Origin: Macrosoma leucophasiata
Taxonomy: Eukaryota; Arthropoda; Insecta; Lepidoptera; Hedylidae
Direction of reading: 5' to 3'
Assembly: GCA_036365455.1 (NCBI GenBank)
Contig: JAWQUS010000010.1
Span: forward strand, 21,066,501-21,130,500
Length of the DNA: 64,000 bases
Part shown: positions 1 through 11,200 of the stretch, piece after piece
Position numbering within the stretch: position 1 is the first letter of the stretch
Layout: each line of letters starts with the position of its first letter
Position numbers and translations under genes: made by a program
Notes under the pieces: generated by a model
What the model saw: only the letters and a program-made list of their open reading frames with translations
The model's database searches: none
Told to the model about the DNA's origin: nothing

Positions 1-77
1 GCGTTAAAATATAGCTTGAACTTTGCTATTTTTATAAGTATGATATCAAAACACGTGTTTACGCAGATTACCTTATT

Positions 78-137
78 GATGTTTTACACTCTTTGCCTAC
101 CCCGTAAGGGACTTGGCTTGAAGATACATACATACCT
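78..137 (+). repeat. LINE 3' end fragment (CTACCCCGTAAGGGAC tail)
   Basis: The stretch reads CTCTTTGCCTACCCCGTAAG followed by a GATACATACATAC run. The same tail ends the 41387 LINE and recurs near 20645-20700, so it is the 3' end of a LINE family. Confidence 0.6.
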
Positions 138-666
138 AGTTTATTTCGTATACGGATGTTATTTACGTAATTATGTAGTACCGTTGAAAAAAACATGCCT
201 TACAAGCCGAACGCTCGTGCCTCTATCGCTTGTTCCGCGCTCTTGCTTTCACGCTCGGCTCAGTAGTAACGTGACATTTTGTCATCGATTCTTAAGACGT
301 TATCGTGATAATTATTATCAATATTTTTTTAATCGGACGTAATTATCACAATATAACCCCGAATAAAGTTAACATTTATAATAATATTAATGTATATTAA
401 AATGGAAAGAAAAATTTGACCTAGTTTTAGCCGGATAGAACTGAGTGTAGCCGTACTTCGGATATTAACCGCAACAAATACCTATGAAGAGAGGCTGTAG
501 AAAACAAAAAAAATGTAAAATCTGGTTTATGAAGTGGCAACACAACAATTTGGTTTTATCCAATCAGAACCACTCAAAACCATTCAATGGTCAATATTGT
601 TTCGAGCTGACAGATTAATATAGCGCTATTAGTTCATTCACTCAACCACTCAACTCAACTGTCTGT
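138..666. other. No gene recognised; AT-rich repeat-like sequence
   Basis: Only spurious short open frames are present. An AAAATGGAAAGAAAAATTTG string at 402-421 matches the arms around the tRNA-like sequences near 36.4 kb. Confidence 0.4.
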
Positions 667-680
667 CCACAGAGTACATT

Positions 681-1058
681 TTTTTTTAAATTAATTTATT
701 CATGACCATAGATGCAGAGTCTTTCAGTCGTATACATATTGAATTTCACATTTCTTTAAATTCATGAATATCCATATGGAAGATGACGATGATTAAATGC
801 TTCCATGAGGAATATGATGATGGGATGGCTCCAGTAAAGCTATGGGGACTTTACTAGGAGTTTTATGAAGTTTTGGAGGCAATACGAAAAGTCACTTTTC
901 ACTTCATAATATCACTTTCTTACACTCGTGAACATTATCGAATGCTTTATGATAAAAATCCCACCATTTTTACTCATAAAAACGCGACTATACACAAATT
1001 TCGAAAATAATATCACGCAGCGACACAGCTCTTTTCCGCGTTCCCGCCAAAAAACTGC
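681..1058 (-). repeat. Full-length-looking retroposon with poly(A), copy 1 (GGCGGGAA-headed family)
   Basis: The insertion is flanked by a perfect 14-bp duplication (667-680 and 1059-1072, CCACAGAGTACATT). On the minus strand it begins AGTTTTTTGGCGGGAAC and ends with AATAAA and an A-run. Copy 2 (57219-57569, + strand) begins within 2 nt of the same 5' point and shares an internal block starting TTGCCTCCAAAACTTCAT. No tRNA-like A/B boxes were seen. It is a non-LTR-mobilised unit: an undescribed SINE or a retroposed RNA family. Confidence 0.75.
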
Positions 1059-1072
1059 CCACAGAGTACATT

Positions 1073-2072
1073 GTGTGCAGTGTTACCAACTGCACCGTAA
1101 TTAACAAAGATCTACCACCTACCGTACGTTTACAACTATGGTAGAAAAAAACACCGTAATCCGCAATAGGTATGAGATCAATTAATAATCATTTGGATAA
1201 ACGATATTAACAAAACTGAAATATATTATGTAGTTGAGTACCTACCTACATACATGTTTTAGGAGTATTAGTAGTATTGCAATAGGGTATTCTCAATAAT
1301 CTCGCGGTACACTGTATTCCCCACCAATAAATTACCTAGGGAGAACTTGATGGGAGATGAGAGATATTATACGAACATGTTTGGTAGAAGTAGTGTATTT
1401 TAATTTAGATGATTACTCGGAAACGGTGTTATTTTTTTTTTTCACGTGATAGTACTTTATTTTGTCATCTCTTGTGTTATCTAAAGTTTTTAGTTTAAAA
1501 AATGGACAGTGATAATCTCGGACGTCCGTCCGTCGGGTGGCAGAGGGGGGCAGCTGCCCCTCTCTTGAAAACAAAAAGCAGCACTATTTATAGCAGACTG
1601 ACAATAATATGTGCCATAAGAATAAGTACCAACCTGGCTCCTCTACAGCCAATCTGCTCTTCCCTATAGTCAAACGGCCCTAAATGCTAAATCATTGGCT
1701 GGCGACACCCTTGGGGATAATGACAGCGCATCTGAACGAGAAAATAAGCAAATACCCGCTTAAAGAAAAAGTTATTTAAAAAAATCCGGACGAATTGAGC
1801 ACTTTCTTTTATTTTCGAAATCGGTTAAAAACCAAAAGTTCCGAGAGGAATGGATAGTTGTGACTGGCATCGTAAAGGTAATAAAATTAAGGCATTTTCA
1901 TAATATTGACAATAGTTTCAGTGCCGAAAGTAGTGTAATTAAACGCCACCAAGAAAGAAATAAACACGGTAATTTTACCGTATTTCAAATTATAGGTACC
2001 ACAGAATTTTGGAAAATCTACCGTAATTTTAGAAGATTTCTACCACCCAATCGATTTCGGAGTTGGTAACAC
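1073..2072. other. No gene recognised
   Basis: AT-rich sequence with homopolymer runs and no supported coding or known repeat. Confidence 0.4.
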
Positions 2073-2261
2073 TTTGTGTGTCTGTCAGTAGATATGTGTC
2101 ATTCGTTCGATTGCAACGAACCGTATCAGTACTGAACCATTGACAAAAAGAGCCGGCTCTTTCGACCCGTTCGAATGATTGATTTCGAGTTTTCGAGGAA
2201 CCGTTTCACTGGTTTCGCCCTATTGGCTTAACAGTTCAATTGGATCAGTGAACCATAAATA

Positions 2262-2622
2262 CTGTGTTTCTATTGGCTGTTGTGTTTGCCATTCAACGCA
2301 TCCTATTCGCGAAAATTTACAAGGCTACCACAGATGAAATTATTTTTCGTACGTTCAGAAATCGGTTTTATAAATTTGCCGATAATTTTTTTTTGTTTAA
2401 AATTACATTTGCTTTTTTTTCTGTGCATTTGAAACATAAAACAATTATAATAAATTATAATTCATTATAATATAAATACAAAGAAAACAAATGCAAATAT
2501 ATTTAAAAAAAAAATACAGGCAAATAAAACCGATTTCTGAACGTCTCAAAAATATTTTTTCATCTGTGGTGGCTTTGTAAATTTTAGCGAATAGAAAGCT
2601 TACGCAATGTCCAATAGAAACA
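2262..2622. mobile_element. Palindromic MITE
   Basis: It begins TTTCTATTGG and ends CCAATAGAAA. The arms pair over most of their length (for example ACCACAGATGAAA with its complement, and TTCAGAAATCGGTTTTAT with its complement), giving a foldback of about 360 bp. No transposase. The two frames covering it are arms of the same hairpin, not genes. Confidence 0.7.
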
Positions 2623-2720
2623 TAATAGGTATTATAGCATAACAAATAGGAACCTATCGACTCCCGTCTGTTGATAAATAGCTCCTTAGATTTCGGAACA
2701 GTGTTGCCAGCAATAATTTA

Positions 2721-2752
2721 TCTATGCCGTCAATGGAAATTGACGGCATAGA
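2721..2752. other. Perfect 14-bp hairpin
   Basis: TCTATGCCGTCAAT, loop GGAA, then the exact complement. No further context. Confidence 0.7.
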
Positions 2753-3116
2753 CGGCGAAATATTTTCAGTTCTCTGTCTTATAATAAAAATCTATTCGAA
2801 AAAAAAGTGAAAATACATGTAGAAACCTTTGTTGTCTAGATCATTAGTGAATTTGAACAACAATTTAAATTGAGTAACCAATAATCCAGCGAAAAACTAA
2901 CAATTTATGTTTACAAAAATTTTTCCTGTCAGTTATTATATTACAAAATTTAAAAGCCGTTAACCGTTAGACCATATTATTTCCAGTTTTTCATTTGTAC
3001 CTCCAGCCAATAATGACGGGAGATCCGTGAAGTTTGCAACACTGTTTCTGTGGCAGACTACCTAGGTATTTCATAATTTCATTGATATGAATCATTCGTG
3101 GTGTCTCAGTCACACA

Positions 3117-3240
3117 ATCGCAGATCACTACGGTTCTTTCGGTTCTTTAGCTCGCGCGAACCAAACATCAATCAACGGTTCGTTTCTTTCATCCGTATCG
3201 CAGATCACTACGGTTCTTTCGGTTCTTTAGCTCGCGCGAC
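3117..3240 (+). repeat. Direct repeat, two copies of ~43 bp, 80 bp apart
   Basis: The string starting ATCGCAGATCACTACGGTTC and ending TAGCTCGCGCGA occurs at 3117-3160 and again at 3197-3240. It lies near the right end of the inverted-end element. Confidence 0.75.
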
Positions 3241-3479
3241 CTACCTACAGATCTACAATGTAATCGACCGAACGGATTCTTTTCAACGAAGTGAACCGTT
3301 GGCTCGCGTAGATCTAAAGAGTCGGCTCTTTAAGGTCGTTCAATCGCGAACGACACATACATATCTGTCAGTCAGAGTCATAGATAATACATATGTCAGA
3401 GACTCAGAGTTAGTCAATCGTGTGCCGCCGGTCTTCGTAGTCGACTGTCGAGGGTCACTACGAATTGCCGGTATTTTTA

Positions 3480-4330
3480 AGTGTCCCATATAAATTAGAA
3501 TTCAATTTATCAGAACTCTATTGTTTTATAAGATAAAAAACAATCTGTGAAAGTGCGTGTGCGTGTAAGTGCAAGAACTGAGTAAAGTTTATTTAAATTA
3601 TTTTAACGCACTTTGAGGTGAGATGCTTATTGCATTTAAAATTATTTTTACTCTACTTGCTGTCCACGTGTATTGCATACGTGGTGAAAGTTTACGAATG
3701 TCAAAATTCACTGAAAAACTTAATGATAGGTTGGTTAGTCAGATAGTCACCGGTTCCATGCTACATATGTAAATCCTTTCGCAAATAAATAGATGGATTA
3801 TGTCGCTACGGTGCCCGCTGTATCCCCATTTACCTCCAACAAATAAACAGGCAAATGTCTCTAAAAATAAAAACACTGTTGTTTTTATACAATCTTATCA
3901 CCAAACTGTTGTGTCTGCTCACGTCTGCTACTGTATTATATTATCAAATATCTTCCGTCTGCCGTAAGTTTTGATTATTGCGTCACGTTAAATTAGTTGA
4001 TTCAGGTTTTAATAATTGTGTAAACCGAAGATATTGAATGTGAAATAAATATGTACTTACTGTACTTGTCTTATAAAAATTTAAATCAATTCTTTATAGG
4101 TACATAGGCTTGTTATAATTTATTGCAGATGGCTAAAGTATTTTCAATGCCAAAATATGACCCATGTCCATAATTAAAAATTAATTGATATTTTGTAAAC
4201 TTATACACTCACAGCCCTACACTTGGCAGATCCCTGTGATGTAAGCTCCTAGTGACTTTATTGTTCTGTGGATGTAAGTGCCATTGTACACACACAAAAA
4301 ATAGATGGGCAACCAGTCTCAAAAAAATGG
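3480..4330. other. No gene recognised
   Basis: AT-rich; nothing supported as coding or as a recognised repeat. Confidence 0.4.
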
Positions 4331-4334
4331 CGAA

Positions 4335-4500
4335 CCAGGTCCAGCGGTGTGTGATAACTGTTAAAACAGAGGCTCACAGCTGGGATCCCTGTGATGGGAC
4401 AGATATTTGTAAGGCCTACAGATATTTGTTTTGGGTCTGGATGTTTGTGTATGTGCTGTATGTGTACCACGGCATCCACCACACGGGTTTATACTTAAGG
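4335..4500 (+). repeat. tRNA-type SINE, divergent copy
   Basis: GTCCAGCGGTGTG head, then CAGATATTTGTTTTGGGTCT and CACGGGTTTATAC. The same order occurs reversed at 18503-18656, where a B-box-like GGTTCGATCC is intact. Confidence 0.55.
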
Positions 4501-4519
4501 CAAGATTCACAAACCGCTC

Positions 4520-4688
4520 TACGCCTTTACTTGGCAGGCCCCCCATGAGGTGGACCAACGACCTGGTGAAGGTCGCAGGCAATTGCTGGATGAGGGCCCA
4601 GGACCGTTCATTGTGGCATTCTTTGGGAGAGGCCTTTGTTCAGCAGTGGACATCTTTCGGCTGAAATGATGATGATGATGATGAATAA
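4520..4688 (+). pseudogene. LINE (RTE-like) ORF2 C-terminal relic with (ATG)n tail
   Basis: It encodes GRPPMRWTNDLVKVAG...WMRAQDRSLWHSLGEAFVQQ, then WTSFG and a stop, followed by a TGATGATGATGA tail. This is the usual C terminus and 3' end of an abundant lepidopteran LINE type. 5'-truncated. Related pieces: 30005-30110 (-) and 35885-35953 (+). Confidence 0.65.
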
Positions 4689-4884
4689 AGTTAAATAGTA
4701 TTATAATGGATCCTGTGTGTTAGTGTGTTTATTACATTGCAAATAATATACCTATTAAGTAAATACTTTTAAAGACATGAGTAACATAAATATTAAATAA
4801 AATAAATAAATAAGCCTTTTATTCTGTATCGGTATAAGGTTAAAAGTTTACATGTATATATTTTGAGTTTCTTTTTAATCCTTC

Positions 4885-4965
4885 AAGGATCGTACGGCCA
4901 CCGGCAGCGAGACACAATTGAATTTCAATTGTCATATTTTTCTCGTGTCTGGAGAGATTAACAAG
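4885..4965 (+). repeat. Short conserved repeat, copy 1
   Basis: A roughly 60-bp block (GCCACCGGC..., AGACACAATTGAATTTCAAT, TCTCGTGTCTGGAG) recurs almost unchanged at 60868-60945. Confidence 0.65.
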
Positions 4966-5181
4966 TTTATGAATAGTGTTATTTGTTAGTTCCTAATCAT
5001 ATACTATGCTGGTAGTGTTAAAACTGGGAGATGTGGAAAAGGATAGAGGGGGCCTACATCCAAAATCTGTATCTTACTAACCTAAATAAGATAACATTAT
5101 TAAACTGCCTAGGTATTACACTCCATAAATATCATCCAATATGTATGGAATGGTATCCCTGACTAACGGTAACGGTACTGG

Positions 5182-5355
5182 TTTACTGATGGTACAGCAG
5201 CAGCTCCAGTGACGGAGCTCATGGGCATATGCACCACCACATTATCTAATCTACTTGCCCCTAAATGGTAGTATTAAATGCATTTGTTTTCCAATTGTGT
5301 GGTAACATATGGCCCTGTAATATCGGGCACAGATACATAATAGCTTAACCTCCTA
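5182..5355 (+). repeat. Family A repeat, partial
   Basis: Family A is a roughly 290-bp A-tailed dispersed repeat. The full unit starts TTTACTGGTGGTAGAGCTCC, passes TAGTGTTCAGCACTATCGTG and ends near TTACATAAAA. This copy keeps the 5' half and is diverged. Confidence 0.6.
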
Positions 5356-5890
5356 AAATGATGCTTTTATAATAATAATAATATTGCTAGTGAAACCTCT
5401 TCTTTTATCATATAGACTTGAACGGTGGTTCACCATAATGAGGTACCTATGTTTTGAATGCAATAAAAAGATCATTCACACTATTTCTTCAAACAAAAAC
5501 CAGATTGTAATGTTAGTAATATTAATTAGACAACAGGTTTTAAAACCAGACTGAGATATGTTTAAAACAACAAACTCATGTCATTGATCTTAAGTAACTA
5601 TGATAACACTGATGCTTTTGTGGGACAAGGTAAAGTAGCTTAGTTTTGACCCCGTAAATATATAAAGGTTGACCTTGTAAAGGTTCTCTAAAAATTATAT
5701 TAGGGTACTTCCACACTTGTCCATATAAAGCTATCTAACAAATTGTAATAGGTAGTAAATTGAAAAAGTGTAAAGTTCAAATTTTTATTCAATTAAATAT
5801 TATGATCGAATGTAATAAAATTATAGTAAGAATAATGAAATAAAATTATACTAAGTAACTGGGTACTTATAGTGTCATACAAATAAATAT
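5356..5890. other. No gene recognised
   Basis: AT-rich sequence between repeats; nothing supported. Confidence 0.4.
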
Positions 5891-5894
5891 ATTA

Positions 5895-7171
5895 GGTTGG
5901 GGAAAAGTTTCTTCGCATTTTTTAAGATAATTCAAAACATTTTTTAATATAGTTTATTGAAATTTAACTAAAGTATGTATGTACCATTTTGTTTGATAAC
6001 CTTTTGCCATCTTGTAGGTAGGGACATGATCCCATTGCTATAAAAATTTTGGGACTTCTCATCAAAATACCGCGACAAGTGGATTTGGCAGTCCTCTCGT
6101 GATGTTAACCTAACATTGCATAAATAATTCTGAAGAGACCGAAACAGATGGAAATCTGAAGGTGCAAGGTCAGGACTATACGGCGGATGCATTAACACCT
6201 CCCAGCCAAAGTCTCTTAATTTTTGCTGAGTGGCTATAGATGTGTGAGGTCTAGCGTTATCATGATGAAACACCACACCCCTTCTGTTGATCAATTCCGG
6301 CCGCTTTCTCTCAACTTCTTGCTTTGATCTCATCAGTTGGTCGCAGTAGAGTTCAGAATCGATAATCCTGCCTGGTGGTAATAGGTCATAATGAATAATG
6401 CCCTTCCAATCCCACCACACACACAACATCACCTTATTGCGAGTTAACCCGGGTTTCGCCACAGTCTGTGAAGCCTGACCGGCCTTTGACCACGACCTTT
6501 TTCGCACGTTCTTGTCGTGCGTGATCCACTTTTCATCACCAGTTATCAGCTTCTTCAAAAATGATTCGGTTTCATTACGTCGTAATAAAGAATCACAAAT
6601 GAGTACACGGTTCATTAGATTTCTTTCAGTGAGCTCGTGAGGTACCCAAATATCGAGCTTTTTTTTGTACCCACCTTTTTTCAAATGCACCTAAAACTAT
6701 TTTGTGATCAATTCTCAGTTCTTCAGCTACGTCGTAACTACTGATATGTCGATCTTGCTCCACTTTTTCAAAAATGGCCTCCATTTTATCCGTAATAGGG
6801 CAACCAGAGCGAGGTGCATCTTTGACATCAAAATTTCCGGATTGAAAACGCTTAAACCAAATTTGTGCTACTCTCACAGACACTGCACTAGGTCCATAAA
6901 CATCGCAAATTTTTTTCGCGGCTTCCGTTGCATTTTTACCTTTTTTGTAGTAAAATTTTAAAATGTATCGAATTTCTTCATTAGATGCACTCATCTTGAC
7001 AGTACGAAAAACAAATGAAAATCACACATTTGCCTAATTTGAATTTGGAATTATGTTCTTTAAAATTTTAACTTTCAATGATACCAAAACCAGCTAGATA
7101 CAAATACTACAGCCAAAGAGATTTTATTACAAGTTCATACATACTATAATGCGAAAAGACTTTCCGCAACC
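5895..7171 (-). mobile_element. mariner element (Tc1/mariner, DD34D), near full length
   Basis: TIRs are GGTTGGGGAAAAGTTTCTTC at 5895 and GGTTGCGGAAAGTCTTTTCG (reverse complement) ending at 7171, flanked by TA (5893-5894 and 7172-7173). The 1277-bp length is normal for mariner. It contains a transposase gene with one frameshift. Confidence 0.93.
5968..6994 (-). pseudogene. mariner transposase, broken by one frameshift
   Basis: Two overlapping minus-strand frames cover the protein. The N-terminal part (6626-6994) begins MSASNEEIRYILKFYYKKGK and carries the helix-turn-helix region with IWFKRFQSGNFDV. The C-terminal part (5968-6690) carries TGDEKWI (first catalytic Asp), HHDNARPH (second) and YSPDLAPSDFHLF (third). 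There are 34 residues between the second and third Asp, as in DD34D mariners. The frames switch around 6660-6690, near a poly-A/T run, consistent with a single small indel. Total length is close to the family's usual ~345 residues. The protein would cut and paste DNA at TA sites; as it stands the gene is probably non-functional. Confidence 0.9.
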
Positions 7172-7173
7172 TA

Positions 7174-7698
7174 TTATATAAGATTTCAATGCCATATTTT
7201 TTATGTTGAAATCCCTATTCATAATAATTTTCTTAGATTCATAAATGTTGATTTTTATCAATGATAAATAAATAATAGCTGCATATTAACCTTAAATGCT
7301 TATTTTACGATTTAATGGTTGTTTCATATTCATATTTAGGTAGGTATGTACAATCGAAGAAGTTTCCAGTGATCAAAAACTACTACAAATTAGACTTTAA
7401 CACCACGCAAATAAGGCATCAACATGATCTACCGCACATTTCTTTGATGGTACCTACATAGGAGTTTATTCAAGTGTACAATATTTACCTTACTACAAAT
7501 GGATACATAATGCCCACAAAGCCTTACACAATAAATTACTAAATTGTTATTGTACAAAACCATATCTGCTTATAAATTTACTGTGTATAAAATAATATTA
7601 TAATGTGAATATAATAGTGGTGTGTATTTATACCTACAATGAGACAAATCAAGGATTTGATGATTTATCGGCTAAATTTTATTGACATTATCTATATT
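7174..7698. other. No gene recognised
   Basis: AT-rich; nothing supported. Confidence 0.4.
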
Positions 7699-7699
7699 A

Positions 7700-7915
7700 T
7701 GTATATATAAAAATCGATTGCTGTTCGTTAGTCTCGCTAAAATTCGAGAACGGTTAGACCGATTTGGCTAATTTTGGTTTTGAAAGATTTTTCAAGTCCA
7801 GTTTAAAAGTTTAGAAAATATGAAGAAATAGTAAAAACCACAATTTCATTTTCTTATACAAATCTCTCAAACCTTTGACACATAGGCAATACGAAGTTTG
7901 CCGGGTCAGCTAGTT
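7700..7915 (-). repeat. CTAGCTGACCCGGC dispersed repeat
   Basis: In reverse complement it starts CTAGCTGACCCGGCAAACTT and ends near AATCGATTTTTATATA. Tandem copies lie at 33711-34228. Class unknown; no coding capacity. Confidence 0.65.
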
Positions 7916-8044
7916 ATTAATAATAATCAATAGGTACCTATTGAATAATCATAATTATTATAGTAATTCACTATAGGTACCTAGCTTGTAAACTTGTAGA
8001 TTAATTTGATATAAATATTTTTAATTTGAAGTATTATGTATTTT

Positions 8045-8083
8045 GAAGCCAAGTCACTCACGGGGTAGGGGTAGGCAGAGGAT
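8045..8083 (-). repeat. LINE 3' tail fragment
   Basis: The reverse complement reads CTCTGCCTACCCCTACCCCG, a variant of the tail that ends the 40960-41387 LINE. It lies about 100 bp before GOGAT exon 1. Confidence 0.4.
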
Positions 8084-8184
8084 GGTGGTTGCTTCCTTTA
8101 ACCTTATCGCCATATCTAAGGGTGACCACATGTTGTCATTATTTTAAGCGACCATGTATTCACAGGCCACTTTTTTATTACCAG

Positions 8185-8294
8185 GTATGGAGTGGGAAGG
8201 GCCGCCCAAGCAAGGCTTGTACGACCCCCAGAACGAGCACGAAGCCTGCGGAGTCGGTTTTGTTGTTGCTATCGACGGTAATCGCACTCATAAG
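8185..8294 (+). CDS. GOGAT: GOGAT exon 1 (first recognised exon)
   Basis: A pyrimidine-rich tract and AG (8183-8184) precede it and GTGAGT follows at 8295. It encodes [14 protein letters not shown]..., then EACGVGFVV, which carries the amidotransferase Cys, and ends in phase 0 after HK. The GLYDP..E...CGVGF arrangement is the hallmark N terminus of GOGAT. ATG 8187 is the first Met in frame after the acceptor. Upstream exons were not recognised in 1-8184. Confidence 0.92.
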
Positions 8295-11200
8295 GTGAGT
8301 ATCACAATTATTTCATTTCACTAGTAGGTATAAGAATAATAATGAAAAGAAATGTAAATTAAAAAACGTTTCCACATTTTTTTATTGTAATGAAGGTGGC
8401 AAACACGCTTGCAGTTCAAATTGATAAGTGATGACTGCAGCCTATAGACACCCACACAATGCAGATGCGTGATCCACCTCTGTGATAGTTATTACGGGGC
8501 CAATCCAATTTCGTGGTTTCCTGTGAGGGTTTTAAGGACATTTAAGGCCTTCAAACTGGATGTCAGCGATCTGCGGGGTAGCGATAGCGGTACGTAGATT
8601 CTTAGATATATGTAGAAATTAATTGGATGGCTGCGGCGCGACGTCGGCGCGGTGGCGTAGTTGCTAGATCGCTGACATCCAGTTTCAGGCCTAAAATGTC
8701 CTTAAAACACAAACAAAGGGGACGACCGACTAACTCAAATACTACCGCCTAACTTTTGACTGGAAGTGTTTTCATCCTCAGGTTCAGAGCAAAATGTTTT
8801 AATAGGCGGTACGAAACCGACAAAATAACGTCATAATGAAAAGCATTAGAGCTAGGCGGTCGGCCCAGGTATAGGGAAAACGACATCCAGTTTGTGGCCT
8901 GAATGGCCTGTGGCCTATAAGCCAAAAGACCATCGTTTTGACCAACAACCTTAGTAATTACATAATAGGTATAACGTTTTGTAGCTAAAAACACGTAAGA
9001 CATATTATTATTATAGTCAACATTGTATTCAGATCGTCCGCGATGCCGAGGTTTTGGCGAAGCGCATGGAGCACAGAGGCGCGTGCGCCTGCGACAATGA
9101 CACTGGTGACGGTGCCGGTGTGCTGACCGCCATCCCGCATCAGTTCTACTGTGCTCAGCTTAGGTAAGTGATGTCACTTTAAAAGGACTTTGATTTTTTG
9201 ATAATCCATTTAGAATTATTGGGGTTTAACTCTTTATTAATTCTCTGCTTAATTCTTCATTTCAATTCACCCTTTATGTAATTTTTTTCCCAGACAATGC
9301 GCGATATGCGCCTCAAGGTACTAATCTTACAGATTTTCCTAATCCATTTAATTGAATTGTTTCGAGGATTATACCTTTCTGAAGTAATAGATATATCAGT
9401 TGAATTAAACCGATACTGCGCGTGATTAACATCATTTCAAATAGATAAGTACAGTCAAGGAACTCTCCGCTTACTCAAAATCAGTCAAATACCTATAGCC
9501 TTTATCGTTGGAAAATCGACGAGTTCCCTGATAAAAACATAAACATTTCGACCATCTTTGAATTTTTGAAACTTGAAATAATTTTGTTTAACGAACAATA
9601 AGTAACTATATTTCACTGTACAATATCTTAATATCAATGAGATATCAAATGACAATGCTCTAAATTTCTAATAGATGGTCTATTAGACGAAACAAGACCG
9701 TCTCAACACGTCATACAAATGCTACCTAAACGTGAATGAGGTCACGACGACGAATTCGATGACGCGGTCAATGCAAACTGCCCACGATCATATCTAGTTA
9801 CAAGCAATTTCACGCGTTACAGAAATAAAACTGAATGGTACTGAGAAGAATTCAAAACACGTGACTGCCAAAAAATATTGTAATGATATGTTAGACTAGA
9901 ATTTTAAAATGTATTTATGAGCTCTTAAATATTACAAATAAACGTTTGACGAGAAACAAAAACAAATGTGTAGACATACTTTCAAATAGTTATGATTCTG
10001 GCTTTCATTTATCTACTCAAACGACATTTATAAACGTATTTTAGCTAAATCGTACCTAATATCTCTTTCGTCTTTTTTTGTCTTACGCAATTCACGATGC
10101 GACTGACAAAGACAAAGCATATTTTCTAATGTACATTTATGAATAGGTGGTAAATGTACAGTTAGTTATCAAAATTCGTCAAGGGTGCGAAATCGAACTT
10201 CCAACCTACACTTTTATTGCACAAATAGCAGCAATTTTTTTTTATGAATAAATATACAGATATAAAATAAATAATGCCCCGCAGTGTGGAAGAGCCTTAA
10301 GTCGATGAAAGGTTGTAGAACAAAAAAATATTTTACTTTTTAATTGGTTCAGTGCCAAAGTCAGGGTACAAGTAAGTTTCGTTGGCCTGTTGCCAACGGT
10401 TGGACGGGAAATCGATTGCAATCTGGAGCACGTTTGTCGTCCATGTTTTTTTTTGCTAAGCACAACCCGGTCTTGCCTGCGTCGCAATATCTGGGAGTAG
10501 AAGTGCGCCATTATAATATTCTCTATCTATTCAATATTGAATGGCACATGAAACATTAGTAAAGTTAAGCGTGCTTGGCTTTTTACGATTATCAGTTGTT
10601 TAAATCTTTTGACTGGGTAGTATTGGGTACCTACAACAATTTTGAGTAGATGTAGAGTGCCCTGACCGGTATAAAGGAAATTAACATAATAAAATGATAT
10701 ACCGTGTTTACCATTCATAAATTCGGTACAACTGAAAATATTTAATATCTCAAAATTTACTCGCCTTATCTTGATGTCCACGTTTCCTGATTAAAATACT
10801 TTTAAATTTTCGAATAATTAGGCTACTCTAAAGCCACGACTAGTGGCTTTGACGTCGATCGCAAACTTCTTTCGAGCTAGGGCCGTCTGCATCCCGGGGC
10901 CCTCTGCATCCCGGGGCCCTGGGACCCAGGGTTCCTGATGGAAAAGGATGGTTTTTACTTACTACATGATAATGTACCTATGATTGCGTCAGTAGTCTAG
11001 GACACTTCTAGAGTCCTGGGTTCTATCCACGAATCTGGGAGGGGGTGAGTTAGAGCTATTGGGATTATTCCATTATTCGGAATTATGCCGGTATCGCCTT
11101 CGGAGTTTGGCAATGTGCCTGTTACGGTAATGAAGGTATAAAAGAAAAGAGACACGATTGATTGCGCGACAGGACCACACCGTTGCGGTGGCCCGTATTG

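Larger units (their letters stand above)
2073..3390. mobile_element. Degenerate element with inverted ends (hAT-like, tentative)
   Basis: The left end (about 2073-2175) and the reverse complement of the right end (about 3285-3390) share an approximate order: CTGTCAGT, AGATATGTGTC, TTCGTTCG/CG-rich, then AAAGAGCCGGCTCTTT or a variant. A palindromic MITE (2262-2622) is inside. No clean target duplication was found, and the superfamily guess is weak. Confidence 0.35.

Noticed and set aside
16..342. 108-codon open frame at the window start
   Set aside because: Overlaps a LINE tail, has no recognised domain and no splice context.
2264..2645. Two short open frames with similar proteins on opposite strands
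   Set aside because: They are the two arms of one palindromic MITE.
3098..3493. 131-codon open frame
   Set aside because: It crosses a direct repeat and the end of a degenerate element; the protein is simply translated repeat.
10242..10559. Overlapping open frames on both strands
   Set aside because: No domain, no splice sites fitting GOGAT, composition like the intron.
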